Shown: in pieces, positions 1 to 10,521 of the stretch
How the letters are laid out: every line of letters begins with the position of its first letter
How positions within the stretch are numbered: position 1 is the first letter of the stretch
NCBI RefSeq assembly: GCF_907164915.1
Contig: NC_061866.1
Location: 20,700,429-20,764,428, forward strand
DNA length: 64,000 nt
Reading direction: 5' to 3'
DNA from: Impatiens glandulifera
Taxonomy: Eukaryota > Streptophyta > Magnoliopsida > Ericales > Balsaminaceae
Notes under the pieces: model-generated
The model's database searches: none
The model's input: the letters and a program-made list of their open reading frames with translations, nothing else
Told to the model about the DNA's origin: nothing
Program-made: the position numbers and the translations under genes

Positions 1-502
1 TATATGGAGACAGTAAGAGTGGTCGCCATAGAGTCCTCTATGACGATGGTCAGAGTGGTCGTATAGATTATTCTATGGCGATGGTGAAAGTCGTCGGCAT
101 AGAGGGTTTTATGGCGACGGTACTAAAATGGTCGGTATATGCGTTTTGGGGCAATAACGACAAGAGCAATGCCGACGACTAACGACTGTTTTTTTTGGGG
201 GGGAAACGACATAGCGTCATTTCATTATAAATTCCCAAAAACGGGAAAAAAATCACGAGTTTAAAAGATCATTTTAGACCGGCCTAGAATAATTTGAAGT
301 CGTAACATTCTAAATAAAAGCTAAAAAGTTAAAAAAACATAAATGAATTATCTGATTACAATGTTTTCAATTCTAGTGAGTTTAAAAAATGGTAAATTCC
401 AGTTTTTGCAATTATTTATGCCGTCCTAAATTATTTATAGAGACGATTTATATTCCAATACCGACGATCTCTACCGTCGTTATTGAGCTTTTTTTACTAG
501 TG
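1..502. mobile_element. CACTA (En/Spm) transposon, one terminal part
   Basis: The sequence ends at 502 in a terminus that reads CACTAGTAAAAAAAG on the minus strand, the classic CACTA start. Inside lie degenerate subterminal motifs around CTATGGCGACGGT, CCGACGATCT and CCGTCGTTATTGAG, as expected for transposase-binding subterminal repeats. No transposase ORF is present in the window and the other end lies beyond base 1, so autonomy cannot be judged. The first bases outside are CAA, a candidate 3-bp target duplication. A LINE tail has inserted inside this end at 189-419. Confidence 0.7.
189..419 (-). mobile_element. 5'-truncated LINE tail (3' end only)
   Basis: This copy matches 4961-5176, the 3' end of the large LINE at 4961-9594, with scattered substitutions. 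It starts with the T run (189-196, the poly-A tail on the minus strand), contains the same 3' UTR and the last few codons of ORF2, and stops matching near 419. It is a severely 5'-truncated insertion of the same family, dropped into the CACTA end. I could not see a clear target duplication. Confidence 0.85.
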
Positions 503-1169
503 CAACATGTTGAATGCAAGCAAAATTGCACATAATCCAAGATGAAGAGATAATTCAACAAATTTATATATAAACAAAGTTTTATAAATGTATTTACTTT
601 ATAAAATCAATAATAATAACTATTATATATATAGACAAAGTTTTATAAATGTACTTACTTTATAAATCAATAATAATAACTATTTATAATATATATTTAT
701 ATATATTCACTAATCATATAAAATATATTTTTTCTCATTAATAACTTTTATATTTATTTATTTATATATATATATATATAATATTACATATTTATATATA
801 ATAACCCTATATAAAAATTATATTAACAAAATTTTATAAATACAGTAACCTAATTATATATATTAATAATTTTCATCATTAATTTTATATAAATACATTT
901 TAACTTTTATCATATATTTTTTCTCTAATTATATATATTTAAAATTTCTTTTATGAGTATGAATAATTGGTTGATTAATATAAAGATTAACTGATTGATA
1001 ATAAATATTAAATACAAAATATATATAGATAAACAAAGTTATAAATTATTTCAGCAATTTAAAGTGGTTTAGCAGTTAAGGTGTTCACATTTCATATTTA
1101 AGACAATGTTAAAGAATGTATTCTTGAGTATAATATATGGTGTCACAACTTTTAAACAAGGGATAAAAG
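503..1169. other. AT-rich intergenic DNA
   Basis: Very AT-rich sequence with (TA)n stretches near 760-785 and a short direct repeat: about 60 bp starting near 560 recurs near 630 (the text around TAAACAAAGTTTTATAAATG). No gene or recognisable element seen. Confidence 0.6.
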
Positions 1170-3010
1170 GCGTATGAAAGTTTGAGGTCGTAATTATTGG
1201 TTATTTTATCGAACATTTGAAAGTGTGATGTCACGAGATGGAAGTCATGTGGGGGTATCAATGGATAAAGAGACATAAAAAAATTATGAGTAACAAGATG
1301 ATGATCAATTAAGGGTTAGTGGTTGGTTTTACGATTGATATAAAGTGTGTGGTCTATTGGGATTGATTGTTGATTTGTTGATGTATGGGTAAAAGAGGTC
1401 GACTAAGATTGATTAGTGGTTTTCCGATGGGATAAATGGGCATATGAGAGGATAAAGTGACATATGAAAATTGGTGGGTAGGTTTTGAGGAATAAAGGGG
1501 AATATAAAAAAATATGAGTCACAAGAGGTCGACTAAAATTGATGAGTAGTTTGCCAACGGGATAAGAGGTGTGTCAGGTCACGACATGAAACAGTGATTT
1601 GGATTTGGTAGTTCGTTTTTTGAAGTGAGGTTAAATATAAGAGGAATTTTTAAGAAATTAGATACTAGTGGTTATAACTATATGAATGAGAGGTTGATTG
1701 ACCGAAATGGTCGATTGGGGATTAATTTGTTGAAATGAGAGTAAAAAAGTCGTGATAAGGGTAAATATGATGAGATGCAAAGTGGAGATTTGTGGTTAAT
1801 TTGTCGGAATAAGAGGTTAGTAATAAAAGGAGATATAGATGGTTAAAAATATTTAAATGATATATTGATTGACTAGAGTGTAAAATGTGTGAGGTCACAA
1901 GATTAGAGGTCGAAATTAGGATTGGTCAGTGGTTTGTCGAAAGGATAAAAATACATTTGAAAAAGTGTGAGTCACGAGATGAAGAGTCAATTGGGGGGAT
2001 TGATACTTGGTTTTATGAGGGATAAGAGGTGTGTGAAAGTGTGTGTAAGGTCATGCGATGAGATGGGATGTCGGTTGAGATTTGGTGATTGGTTTGTCGG
2101 AAGTGTGAAATAATTTAAGAGGTTTGTATCAAATGAGATGTTAGTGGTTAAAAGTATATGAATGAGATGTTAATTGATCGAAATATAAAATTGTATGAGG
2201 TCACGAGATTTTAGGTCGATTGTGATTGGTGAGTTGTTTGCCGAGGGGACATAGAGACATATGAAAAAGTGCGATTCACAAGATGAGAGGTCTATTGAGG
2301 GATTGATGTTGGTTTTACGAGGATAAAATATGTGTGAAAGTGTGTGAGGTCACGAGATAAGATGTCAATTGAGATTTAGTGGTTGGTTTACCGAAGTGGG
2401 GGTAATAAAAGTGGTTGCGGTAATATAAAAGAGGATGGTAACAAATGAGATATTAATGGTTAAAATATATGAATGACATGAGATGTTGATTAATCGAAAT
2501 GTAAGAGTGTGTTAGGTCACGAGATTAAAGGTCGATTATTATTTGTGGGTATTTTCCAAGTGGATAAAGAGGAATATGAAAAAGTGTGAGTCACAAGATA
2601 AGAGATTGATTAGTGGTATTGGTGGTAAAAGAGGTCGCGGTAAGGGTAAAAATGATGAGATGAGAGGGGAGATTTGTGGGGATAAGAGGCCGATAATAAT
2701 GGATATATCGGTGGTTAAAAATAATATGAATGAAATTTTGATTGACCAAAGTGTGAAATTGTGTGAGCTCACGATATTAGATGTCGATTGAGATTGATTG
2801 TTGGTTTGTCGAGTGGGATAAGAGGCTAGTGAAAAATGTGAGTTCACGATATCAGAGGTTATTGAGATTGATGGTTGATTTGACAAGAGATAATATGTGT
2901 GTGAAAGTGTGTGAGGTCATGATATAAGATGTGTGTGTGATTAGTGGTTGGTTTGTCGAAGTGATGGTAAAAAGGTTATGGTAATGAATAAGAGGTCGGT
3001 AATAGTGTAA
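1170..3010. repeat. degenerate tandem array, GTCACGAGAT-type units
   Basis: Imperfect units recur with phrases such as GTGTGAGGTCACGAGAT, GTCGATTGAGATT, GGTTTGTCGAAGTG and GGGATAAGAGG. A landmark (TGTGTGAAAGTGTGTG) occurs near 2034, 2334 and 2896, suggesting a period near 280-300 bp with shorter internal repeats. The strand is unusually G-rich and C-poor. The short ORFs in it are by-products of the repeats. Related arrays lie at 53770-54110 and 55430-56460. Confidence 0.75.
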
Positions 3011-4189
3011 AACATGTCTAACATTACGTTAGATAAGAAGAAAATGTAACTTTAAATAAAATTTATAGTAACTAACAAGATACATTATGAAATATATTTG
3101 ATTCTTACACAGAAGAAATCTACATTTCTTTTTAAATGTTTTCAAACTCATAAAAAAAATTTAACTTTATATATTTGATAAATTTTAAAAAATATATATA
3201 TATATATATTAATATTAAATTTTAAATTTTTATTAACTAAAACTTTTTTTAATTAATTATATTTAAATAATATTAATTTTATCTATAATATTTATATATA
3301 AATAATATTTTGTTAATATATATATATAAGGTAGAATTGGAAAGGATACACAAATACCTCTTTGTTTCATTTCGAATTACCAATCAAATTGAGAGAAATT
3401 ACCACAAATGTCTCGAAAATTGTGTGCTTCTAGTAATGGTCATCTTTAATTAAAAATTAATAATTAAGAATAATATTTTATTTGGGCCATAATTTATTAC
3501 CTCATTTAGCTGAGATTCTCCATTTTTAAATAATTCCAAATGTTCAATAGGAAACTTTTATTTTATTTGATACCATAATTTTTACCCTTTCCTTGAGTTT
3601 CGATTTCATATTCCAACATCATTTTAATTATTAAAAAACAGTAATTGATACTAAATATATTTTCCTTGATCCTGTAACTTAATTCTTATATTTTTTTTAT
3701 TTAGTAACATTTATAAAAATTGTTTTTACCACGATTTTATTAGACATCATTTTTAAAGTATTATATATAATGCTCCGGTATATTTAACTAATTTTAAATA
3801 TTTTTTTATAAATAATTTTGTTTGAAATTTTTTCTTATACATTTATTTTTGATTAAAATAATTTTTTTTATTTCAACTAGTACAAAAATAATAAAAAAAA
3901 TGTAAGTATGAAAAATTTGAATTCTCTTTATAATTAATTGAAAATCATCTGTTGCCTAAAGTTTTAATTAAGTTTTGTTTATTATATTTGAATTAAAATT
4001 TATTTTGACTAATACATTCATTTCGTTTTTAAATTTAATTACTTTAATTTTCATGAGAGAATAAACATCATTTTGGTATAAATCTAGTCTAGTGAGTCGA
4101 TTCAACCATATTAAGGGTTTATATTACGATATCATATTTTATATTTTATTATCTTTATCATATTACGTACTTTTAACTATATAATTATC
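3011..4189. other. AT-rich intergenic DNA
   Basis: No coding, RNA or clear mobile-element signal. It contains (TA)n near 3191-3210 and long A/T runs. It ends at the ATATA target duplication (4190-4194) that starts the nested Copia block. Confidence 0.6.
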
Positions 4190-4194
4190 ATATA

Positions 4195-4237
4195 TGATAA
4201 AGTATTAAATAAATAAGATAAATTATTTATTTATCTC
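4195..4237 (+). repeat. Copia 2 5' LTR, left piece
   Basis: Begins TGATAAAGTATTAAATAAATA, identical to the start of the 3' LTR at 26318. It is cut after ATCTC (4233-4237) by the Sirevirus insertion and resumes after the duplicated ATCTC at 22055-22059. Confidence 0.9.
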
Positions 4238-4944
4238 TGTTAGGATCTAGGTCGCAGCTGAAGAACTGGGGTCTGACCGGTTAGCACTCAAAGGTTGGTG
4301 TTTAATCCAGTTAAAGATTAACACCGAGTTTCAATACTACACAAACTGTCACAAACCCTTGAACCGAGTTCAAGTGCGGAAGTGGTTTGTTTCAGGTTCA
4401 AACAACACACACACAAGATGAATAAGGCTGGATTTGGAAAAGTCGGTTTGGAATTTGGTGGTCGGTTTGTGGATTCAGTAAGTCGGTTTAAGTAAGATTG
4501 GTTAGAATGTAAGGCCGCAGAAAGTAAATAATAAGACATGTTTTTATGGATGTTCGGAGATAAACTCCTACGTCACCCCTTCCTCTCGAAACCGCGAGAA
4601 GGATATTCACTAAGGAATACACAAACACAATCCGATCGAGACTTATTTGCTGCTCGATAACACTCGTACAATTCTCACCGAAATTGTAATCTCACTTCAA
4701 ATACACACTTAAGCTCTTTAAATTTAGAGAGATAAAGACCACTTATAACTTGGGTTGGTGTAACTCTTAAATGTTTTCTCTTGTGACTTGTAACTGTGGA
4801 ACTGGTAACTGCATTTACTCCTATTTAGCTCCTTCTTTTACAGGTGAAATGTCCCAACAGTCACATTTCTTCTCCTTGAATCTGATTGGTTGAGCAGAGG
4901 TTTAGTGTTTCAGACCTGGCGGTCTAGAGTTCTAGTGTATAGGT

Positions 4945-4960
4945 CAAACCGGCTAGGTTT
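4945..4960. repeat. LINE target site duplication, left copy
   Basis: CAAACCGGCTAGGTTT, repeated exactly at 9595-9610. The final T residues cannot be told from the element's poly-A tail, so the duplication could be counted one to three bases shorter. Confidence 0.9.
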
Positions 4961-5108
4961 TTTTTTTGGGGAAAACGACTTAGCGTCATTTCATTAAAAA
5001 TTCCCAAAAACGGGAAAAAAAACCACGAGTTTAAGAGATCATTCTAGACAGGCCTAGAATGATTTTGAAGTCGTAACATTCTGAATAAAAGCTAAAAACG
5101 TAAATGAA

Positions 5109-8100
5109 TTATCTGTTTACAATGCTTTCAATTCTAGTGAGTTTAAAAATCGGTAAATTCCAGTTCCTGCAGATATTCCAGTTCTGCTCCGTGCTTGGAA
5201 TTCCTCTCCACTTCCCCGCGAGGGCGCTGCAATCCGATACAATATCTTTCCATAACTCGTCAATGCTCCTGCGGGTTCTGTCATATACCCTTGCATTCCG
5301 TTCTTGCCAAATGTTATACACCACTGCTCCAAAGCCGCACTTGAACACGCTTGTTGCAAATCTATTTCCCTTGGCTTTGAGTAGTGCCGCTTCTTTGATT
5401 TCATTCCATTCGCTCAGGAAACTGATCAGCTCCAGGCTTTTATAGAATCTGTCCCAAAGCTCCGAAGCAGTACAACAGCTCCCGAATAGGTGATCTATGG
5501 TTTCTTCATTTCCTATGCATAGAAGACAGCTCGCGTCCGGGATGCTCATATACTTACTGATACGATCACGTGTGTTGAGTCTTTCCCAGAAGGCGAGCCA
5601 TAGGATGAACTTGTGTCGAGGGATAATCTTCGTTGACCATACAAGAGGAGCCCATTCTACTTTCTGCGCTTTTTCCCGGATTACCTCCCATATTTTCTTC
5701 AATACCAGCTTCCCATTGTCCTCAGCTTTCTATTCATGAATATCCGGTCTGTCGTGTAGTTGTATGTTACTTATATGATCAAGTATCCTCTTTCCTTCTG
5801 GAATTCTTCTCAAGAGCAAGTTCCAATTCCCGTATTTGATGTCTCTGATTTTCGCTTTTGCGCAGTCCCTTCTGATACGAGTATTTTGAAACTGCTCCTT
5901 GTCGATGATGGGCTGGTTTTCAAACCAAGGGTCGTGCCAGAATAGAGTGCCTTTCCCGTCCCCTAGTCGGATGTCATAAAGATCTGCAATATCGCTTCTT
6001 AGTTTAAGAATCTTTTTTAGAGACCAGCTCATACCTTCGTGAATTTTGCAGGTCCAGATGCTGGTTTCGTGTTTCATAAATCTCGTATGCACCCATTTGA
6101 TCCATAGTGACTCCTGATTGCGCTCCAAAGCCCACAGATGCTTGAAGGTTAGAGCCTTGTTCCACTCGATACAGTTCTTCAAGTCGACGCCTCCCTCGTC
6201 CTTCGGTTTGTATAGAGCGGTCCATTTGACTTTCTTTCCTCCTCTTCCACTATTACCCCAGATAAAGTTTCTCATCAGTGTGTCGAGTTCCTTCATTACC
6301 TTCTTCGGAATGACCATTTGCTGCGCCCAATAGCCAACTATGCCCATAACCACGGTTTTGATAAGTTCGATCCTCCCTGCACAAGAAAGTTTTTTCGCTG
6401 CCCAGCCAGATATCGTGTTTTTTACCTTTTCAATCAGCGGCTTGCAGTGTGAGATCTCGATCTGCTTTGCAGTTAACGGAATTCCTAAGTACCTTATGGG
6501 AAATCTGCCTTCCTTGATGCCCATGATGTTGAAGATGTCCTGTTTTGTTTCGTCCTTCACGCCTCCATAAAATGCCACACTTTTGCTTTCATTAATAGTT
6601 AAACCTGTTACCTCAGAAAAGAACGTTAGTGCAGCCCTAATAGTTTTAATGGAATCAACGTCCGCGTGCGCTAGAATGAACAAATCGTCAGCAAAGCATA
6701 AATGTGTTACCTCCTCTACCTCACAGAATGGGTGAAAGATGTATGGACGATTCTTTCGGAACATCGCGAAGATGCTCTCAAAGATCGCCATGATAGCTAC
6801 GAAAAGGTAAGAAGAGAGGGGGTCCCCTTGCCTTACCCCGTTTTCACCCTTGAAATAGCCTCTGTGGACTCCATTGACGCTAACAACAAAGCAGGATGAT
6901 GAAACGCATTGCATAATCCAATCGATAAAAATCATAGGAAAAGCAGAAACAACCAGAAAGTCTCGAATGGCTTCCCATTTAACAGAGTCAAAAGCTTTCT
7001 TGATATCTATTTTGAAAGCCACTCTCGGGGATATTTTCTTTTTCCCGTAGCCTTTTAATAGGCTCTGCATGAGAAGAATATTATGAGAGATTGTCCTACC
7101 AGGGATGAATGCAGATTGATTAAGATTTATTATTTTTCCTATAACATTTTTAAAACGTTTAGAAATGATTTTGGAAATTATTTTATAAATCACATTGCAG
7201 CACGAAATTGGTCTGAAATCTTGTACTTTCTCAGGTACCGCAGTTTTGGGGATCAAGGTTAGGACCGCTGTATTCCATTGCTTTAACATCTTCCTGTTTT
7301 TGAAAAATTCCAGAACCCCATCAGTAACATCTTTACCCACAACCGACCAATTATCTTTGAAGAACTGTGCATTAAACCCATCAGGACCCAGACTTTTATT
7401 CCCATCAATACTAAACAGAGCTTCTTTAACCTCAACTTTTGTGACCACCCTTATCAACTCGCGACTATCTTCTGCAGAGATTTTCTTATCGATAATTTGA
7501 TACAAGGTATTCAGGTGACTTTGATGCTGCTTTCTTGTACCCATAAGCTGCTTATAGAAATCAATAGCCAGATCTTGGACACCCTTTTGACCCTGAACAT
7601 ATTCACCATCATCATTCTTCAGCCTGTACACATTGTTTCTCATGTTTCTAGCCTTGCATTTTCTGTAGAAGAAAGCTGTGTTTTTGTCACCCAACGAAAG
7701 CCAGCTCTGTCTTGATTTCTGTCTAACAAAATTCTCTTCAAGCAGACTCAGCTTCCTGAAGTTTTCAAGCGCATATCTTTCTGTTTCATTGAGTTGTTCA
7801 TCACTATCATCCCTTAATAACTTTTTCTGAACCTCTTCCAGTTCTTCTCTAGCAGCCAGAACTCTATTGGAGATATTACTGAACTTCTTCTTGTCAAAGC
7901 TTTGGAGATGATTCTTCAGGAGCTTAAGCTTCTCAGAAACCCTGTACATGTTGGAACCTCTGACATCTGTTGACCATACACTTTCGAGGATACCCTTGAA
8001 TTTATCGTTATCCATCCAAAAATTGAAAAATTTAAAGGGCCTTTTGAACCTTTCTTCCTTTTCCCAAAACAATTTAATCGGGCAGTGATCAGATATACCC

Positions 8101-8759
8101 GGATTCAAAACATGAAGTTGACTTCTCGGAAATTGGTTAATCCAGTTCTCATTTACCAGACATCTGTCAATTCTACTTTTTCTAATTTGTTCATTCCCTC
8201 TCGTAGAAGACCAAGTGAAGAAGTTCCCAGAATTGGTAGGCTCGATACAACCCATATCTCTGATGCAGTCATTAAATTCAATCATATCCCGAGTAATTTC
8301 AGATTCTGGGCTACGATCAGATTCGTTTCTAGTTACGTTGTAATCACCGAGGACAGCCCAAGATTTATCAATACCGATCCAGTTTCTAAGACAATTCCAG
8401 AGGAGTCTTCTTTCCGTGCTTGAGTTGCTACCATAGATAATAGCAAGATTAAACATGATTCTTGTGATTCTGTCTTTGACCTCCACCAGGATTGCTTGAT
8501 CATTCGAAAAAAGAGTCATCACCTCAACAACTTTGTTATCCCAAATAACCCAAATTCTGCCCGTTTTGTCATTTGAGTTATGAATGATTTCCCAGCTACT
8601 ATCAATACACAGTTTGCTAACCTTCTCAACGTTCCGACTTTTGACTTTTGTCTCAAGAATACCCATAATAGTGATCTTCTGATTCTCAATGATCCTCCTG
8701 ATTTCTTTACATTTTAGAGGGTCATTGAGTCCCCTTATGTTCCATGTCACTATATTCAT
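5109..8759 (-). pseudogene. LINE ORF2: endonuclease and reverse transcriptase, one stop
   Basis: ORF2 of an L1-clade LINE, which nicks the target and copies element RNA into it. Residues 1-230 form an APE-type endonuclease: N7 in TWNIRG, E36 in LETK, D139 and N141 in GDYN, and SDH at 223-225. The reverse transcriptase follows: LIPK near 502, D585 in KIDIKKAFDSV, and the catalytic FADD at 689-692. The last part (5109-5702) has the zf-RVT pattern CLLC...ETIDHLF. The frame runs from ATG at 8757-8759 to 5109, interrupted only by a TAG at 5730-5732, after which the same frame continues to the normal end. That stop separates the zf-RVT part from the catalytic domains. All endonuclease and RT key residues look intact. 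Confidence 0.92.
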
Positions 8760-9592
8760 GAATGAATATAAGTGTTGGGTTCCTGACTTTCCAGACTGTC
8801 CTGGACCTCTTCATCAGAGAAATCATAAGCATTACTTGCCTCACTATCCTCAATGGCTACAGTTTGATTACATGGAATACTATTGCCATTGAGTGAGGGT
8901 TGCCTCATGTAGATCTCATCTTCTCCCGTGATAGATTTAGTAGCTTCTGGATCCAGAATCTTTCTGCTTTGTCTTCGATTTTCATCTTGTTCTGCTTTAG
9001 TAGATCTTTTCTGACTTTGAACCTCTTCACTACTAGATTCATGTTTGTTATCGGTTTTTATTCGCCCTACTTCAGAATTAAGGCTCACTGCCTTATTCAA
9101 GACCAAATTGTCTTCTTCTGCATTTGATCTTTTGATTTCACAAAAGCCAAGATTTCCCAGTCCATTTTCAAGAGCTTCTTTATTACTTATTCCAAGATTC
9201 TCCTGTTCATCATCTCGAAAGGTGGCTTTGAGCCCAAGGGTCAGGTCATTTCGAACTTTGATGGCATTGTTTTTTAGGTTCCTGCTTGCATTCCTAGAAC
9301 TGTGAAGAGTAGACTCACGACCTATTGGAGTGCCTTCAGATCCAATTTTGCTTGTTTCATATGGGCCAAGTATTCCCCCCCGTCCCATAGATCTTTGAAT
9401 TTCAGAAACTTTGGAACTAGGACATGTAGTTACATCAAGACCAGTTCTTTGATCAGTATTGGGATTAGTGGAGTTAGGACCAACAATAGTATCATCCACA
9501 ATAATAGGACTTGTGCCAGTATTAGGACCAATATAGCCGGGATCAGCAATGGTTGCACATTTTTCATCAGGACCTGTAGTAGCAAGTCCGGT
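8756..9592 (-). pseudogene. LINE ORF1, C-terminal fragment
   Basis: An open frame of 278 codons from the insertion junction to TGA at 8756-8758, with no ATG at its beginning. In plant L1 elements ORF1 encodes a nucleic-acid-binding chaperone with an N-terminal DUF4283-type domain and a zinc knuckle. None of that part is seen here, only a hydrophilic, acidic and low-complexity tail. The stop overlaps the ORF2 start as ATGA, a layout compatible with termination-reinitiation. The identity rests on position beside a clear ORF2. The missing N-terminus comes from 5' truncation at insertion, not later decay. Confidence 0.75.
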
Positions 9593-10042
9593 AGCAAACC
9601 GGCTAGGTTTGTCTTTTACTCAATATGGCAACTGTCGGTTGGACAGTTGCCTGCACCTGGAGGGTTGCGCCTCTGATTTATCCCAGAGTGGAAAGATCTT
9701 GTCAGGCGGTCTTCTGCAGCCTGCAGATTGTCTTCAGACTTGTATGAATATGGCAATACTATGGTCTGTCCCTTTGATATCATCTTCAACAGATACTTAA
9801 GGTATTTGTTTGCACCGATCGGTTGTTTAGGTTAATCGGATGACTTCCGGTTTTTCACAGCTTCAGGTTAACCGGATGACCTCCAGTTTTGGCCTTGTCT
9901 TCTTGACCGGTCTTGTCTTCCTGACCGGTTGAATTCTTAACCGGTTGGATTACTTAACCGATCCTAGTTCTTTAACCGTTCTCCTACATAGGAAGTTTAT
10001 TTTGTTAGGTTATTATTTTTATCTGGTCTAATTTATCTAACA

Positions 10043-10220
10043 ATTTCTCCTTTTTTGATTATTTTATTTAAAATATTCAAAACCATGTAAGAATGAAGAT
10101 GTAGGCCGGTTTCTTTAAAAGTTCATTTGGCCGGATTTTTGGAAAATGACTTAGAAAAAAAATTTCGAAAAATTTTGTCATTTGGAAAATTTTTATCTTA
10201 TCAATTTCTCCCTTTTTGAT
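10043..10220 (-). promoter_or_regulatory. duplicated polypurine tract region of the Sirevirus
   Basis: Directly inside the 3' LTR the minus strand reads AATCAAAAAAGGAGAAAT (10043-10060), the polypurine tract that primes plus-strand DNA synthesis. About 160 bp further in, near 10203-10222, the same context returns with AATCAAAAAGGGAGAAATTG. It is followed by the same roughly 50 bp (TTTTATTTAAAATATTCAAAACCATGTAA on the plus strand). Repeated tracts before the 3' LTR are a known Sirevirus trait. Confidence 0.75.
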
Positions 10221-10521
10221 TATTTTATTTAAAATATTCAAAACCATGTAAAAATGAAGATGTAGACTGGTTTCCAAAAATACTTGATATATATATATAT
10301 ATAAAATTATACTAAGTTAAACATAGGCAATATATAATTAAACAAAACTTCTATCTCCTTTTCTTGGGCAGGTATTTATCTAGCATGTGTTCAGTCATCA
10401 TTCCCTTGCCCGGATTGCAGGGATCGGCGCCAGGTCTGGAGGAGGATCTTTGACCTCCTGAGGTACCGGTGAAAGGTGAAACCGGTGGAGCAAACGATCT
10501 AAGTGGAATCACTTCAAGACC

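Larger units (their letters stand above)
4961..9594 (-). mobile_element. L1-type plant LINE, 5'-truncated
   Basis: A non-LTR retrotransposon on the minus strand: poly-A tail (T run from about 4958-4967), 3' UTR, ORF2 (5109-8759) and the C-terminal part of ORF1. The 16-bp target CAAACCGGCTAGGTTT is present at both ends (4945-4960 and 9595-9610), and the uninterrupted target is visible in the sister LTR near 21605-21621. ORF1 is open right up to the junction without a start, so the element is truncated inside ORF1. Confidence 0.95.
4238..10042 (-). repeat. Sirevirus 3' LTR, split by a LINE
   Basis: The two LTR parts are 4238-4960 and 9611-10042. Together they make about 1155 bp and align end to end with the intact LTR at 20901-22054. 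The interruption is the LINE at 4961-9594 with its duplicated target. CCGGTT/AACCGG words are frequent, and near 9828-9900 a short direct repeat around GGATGACTTCCGG occurs. Confidence 0.95.

Noticed and set aside
2539..2886. 115-codon minus-strand ORF and the 82-codon plus-strand ORF over it
   Set aside because: Both lie in the degenerate tandem array; composition follows the repeat, with no recognisable domain.
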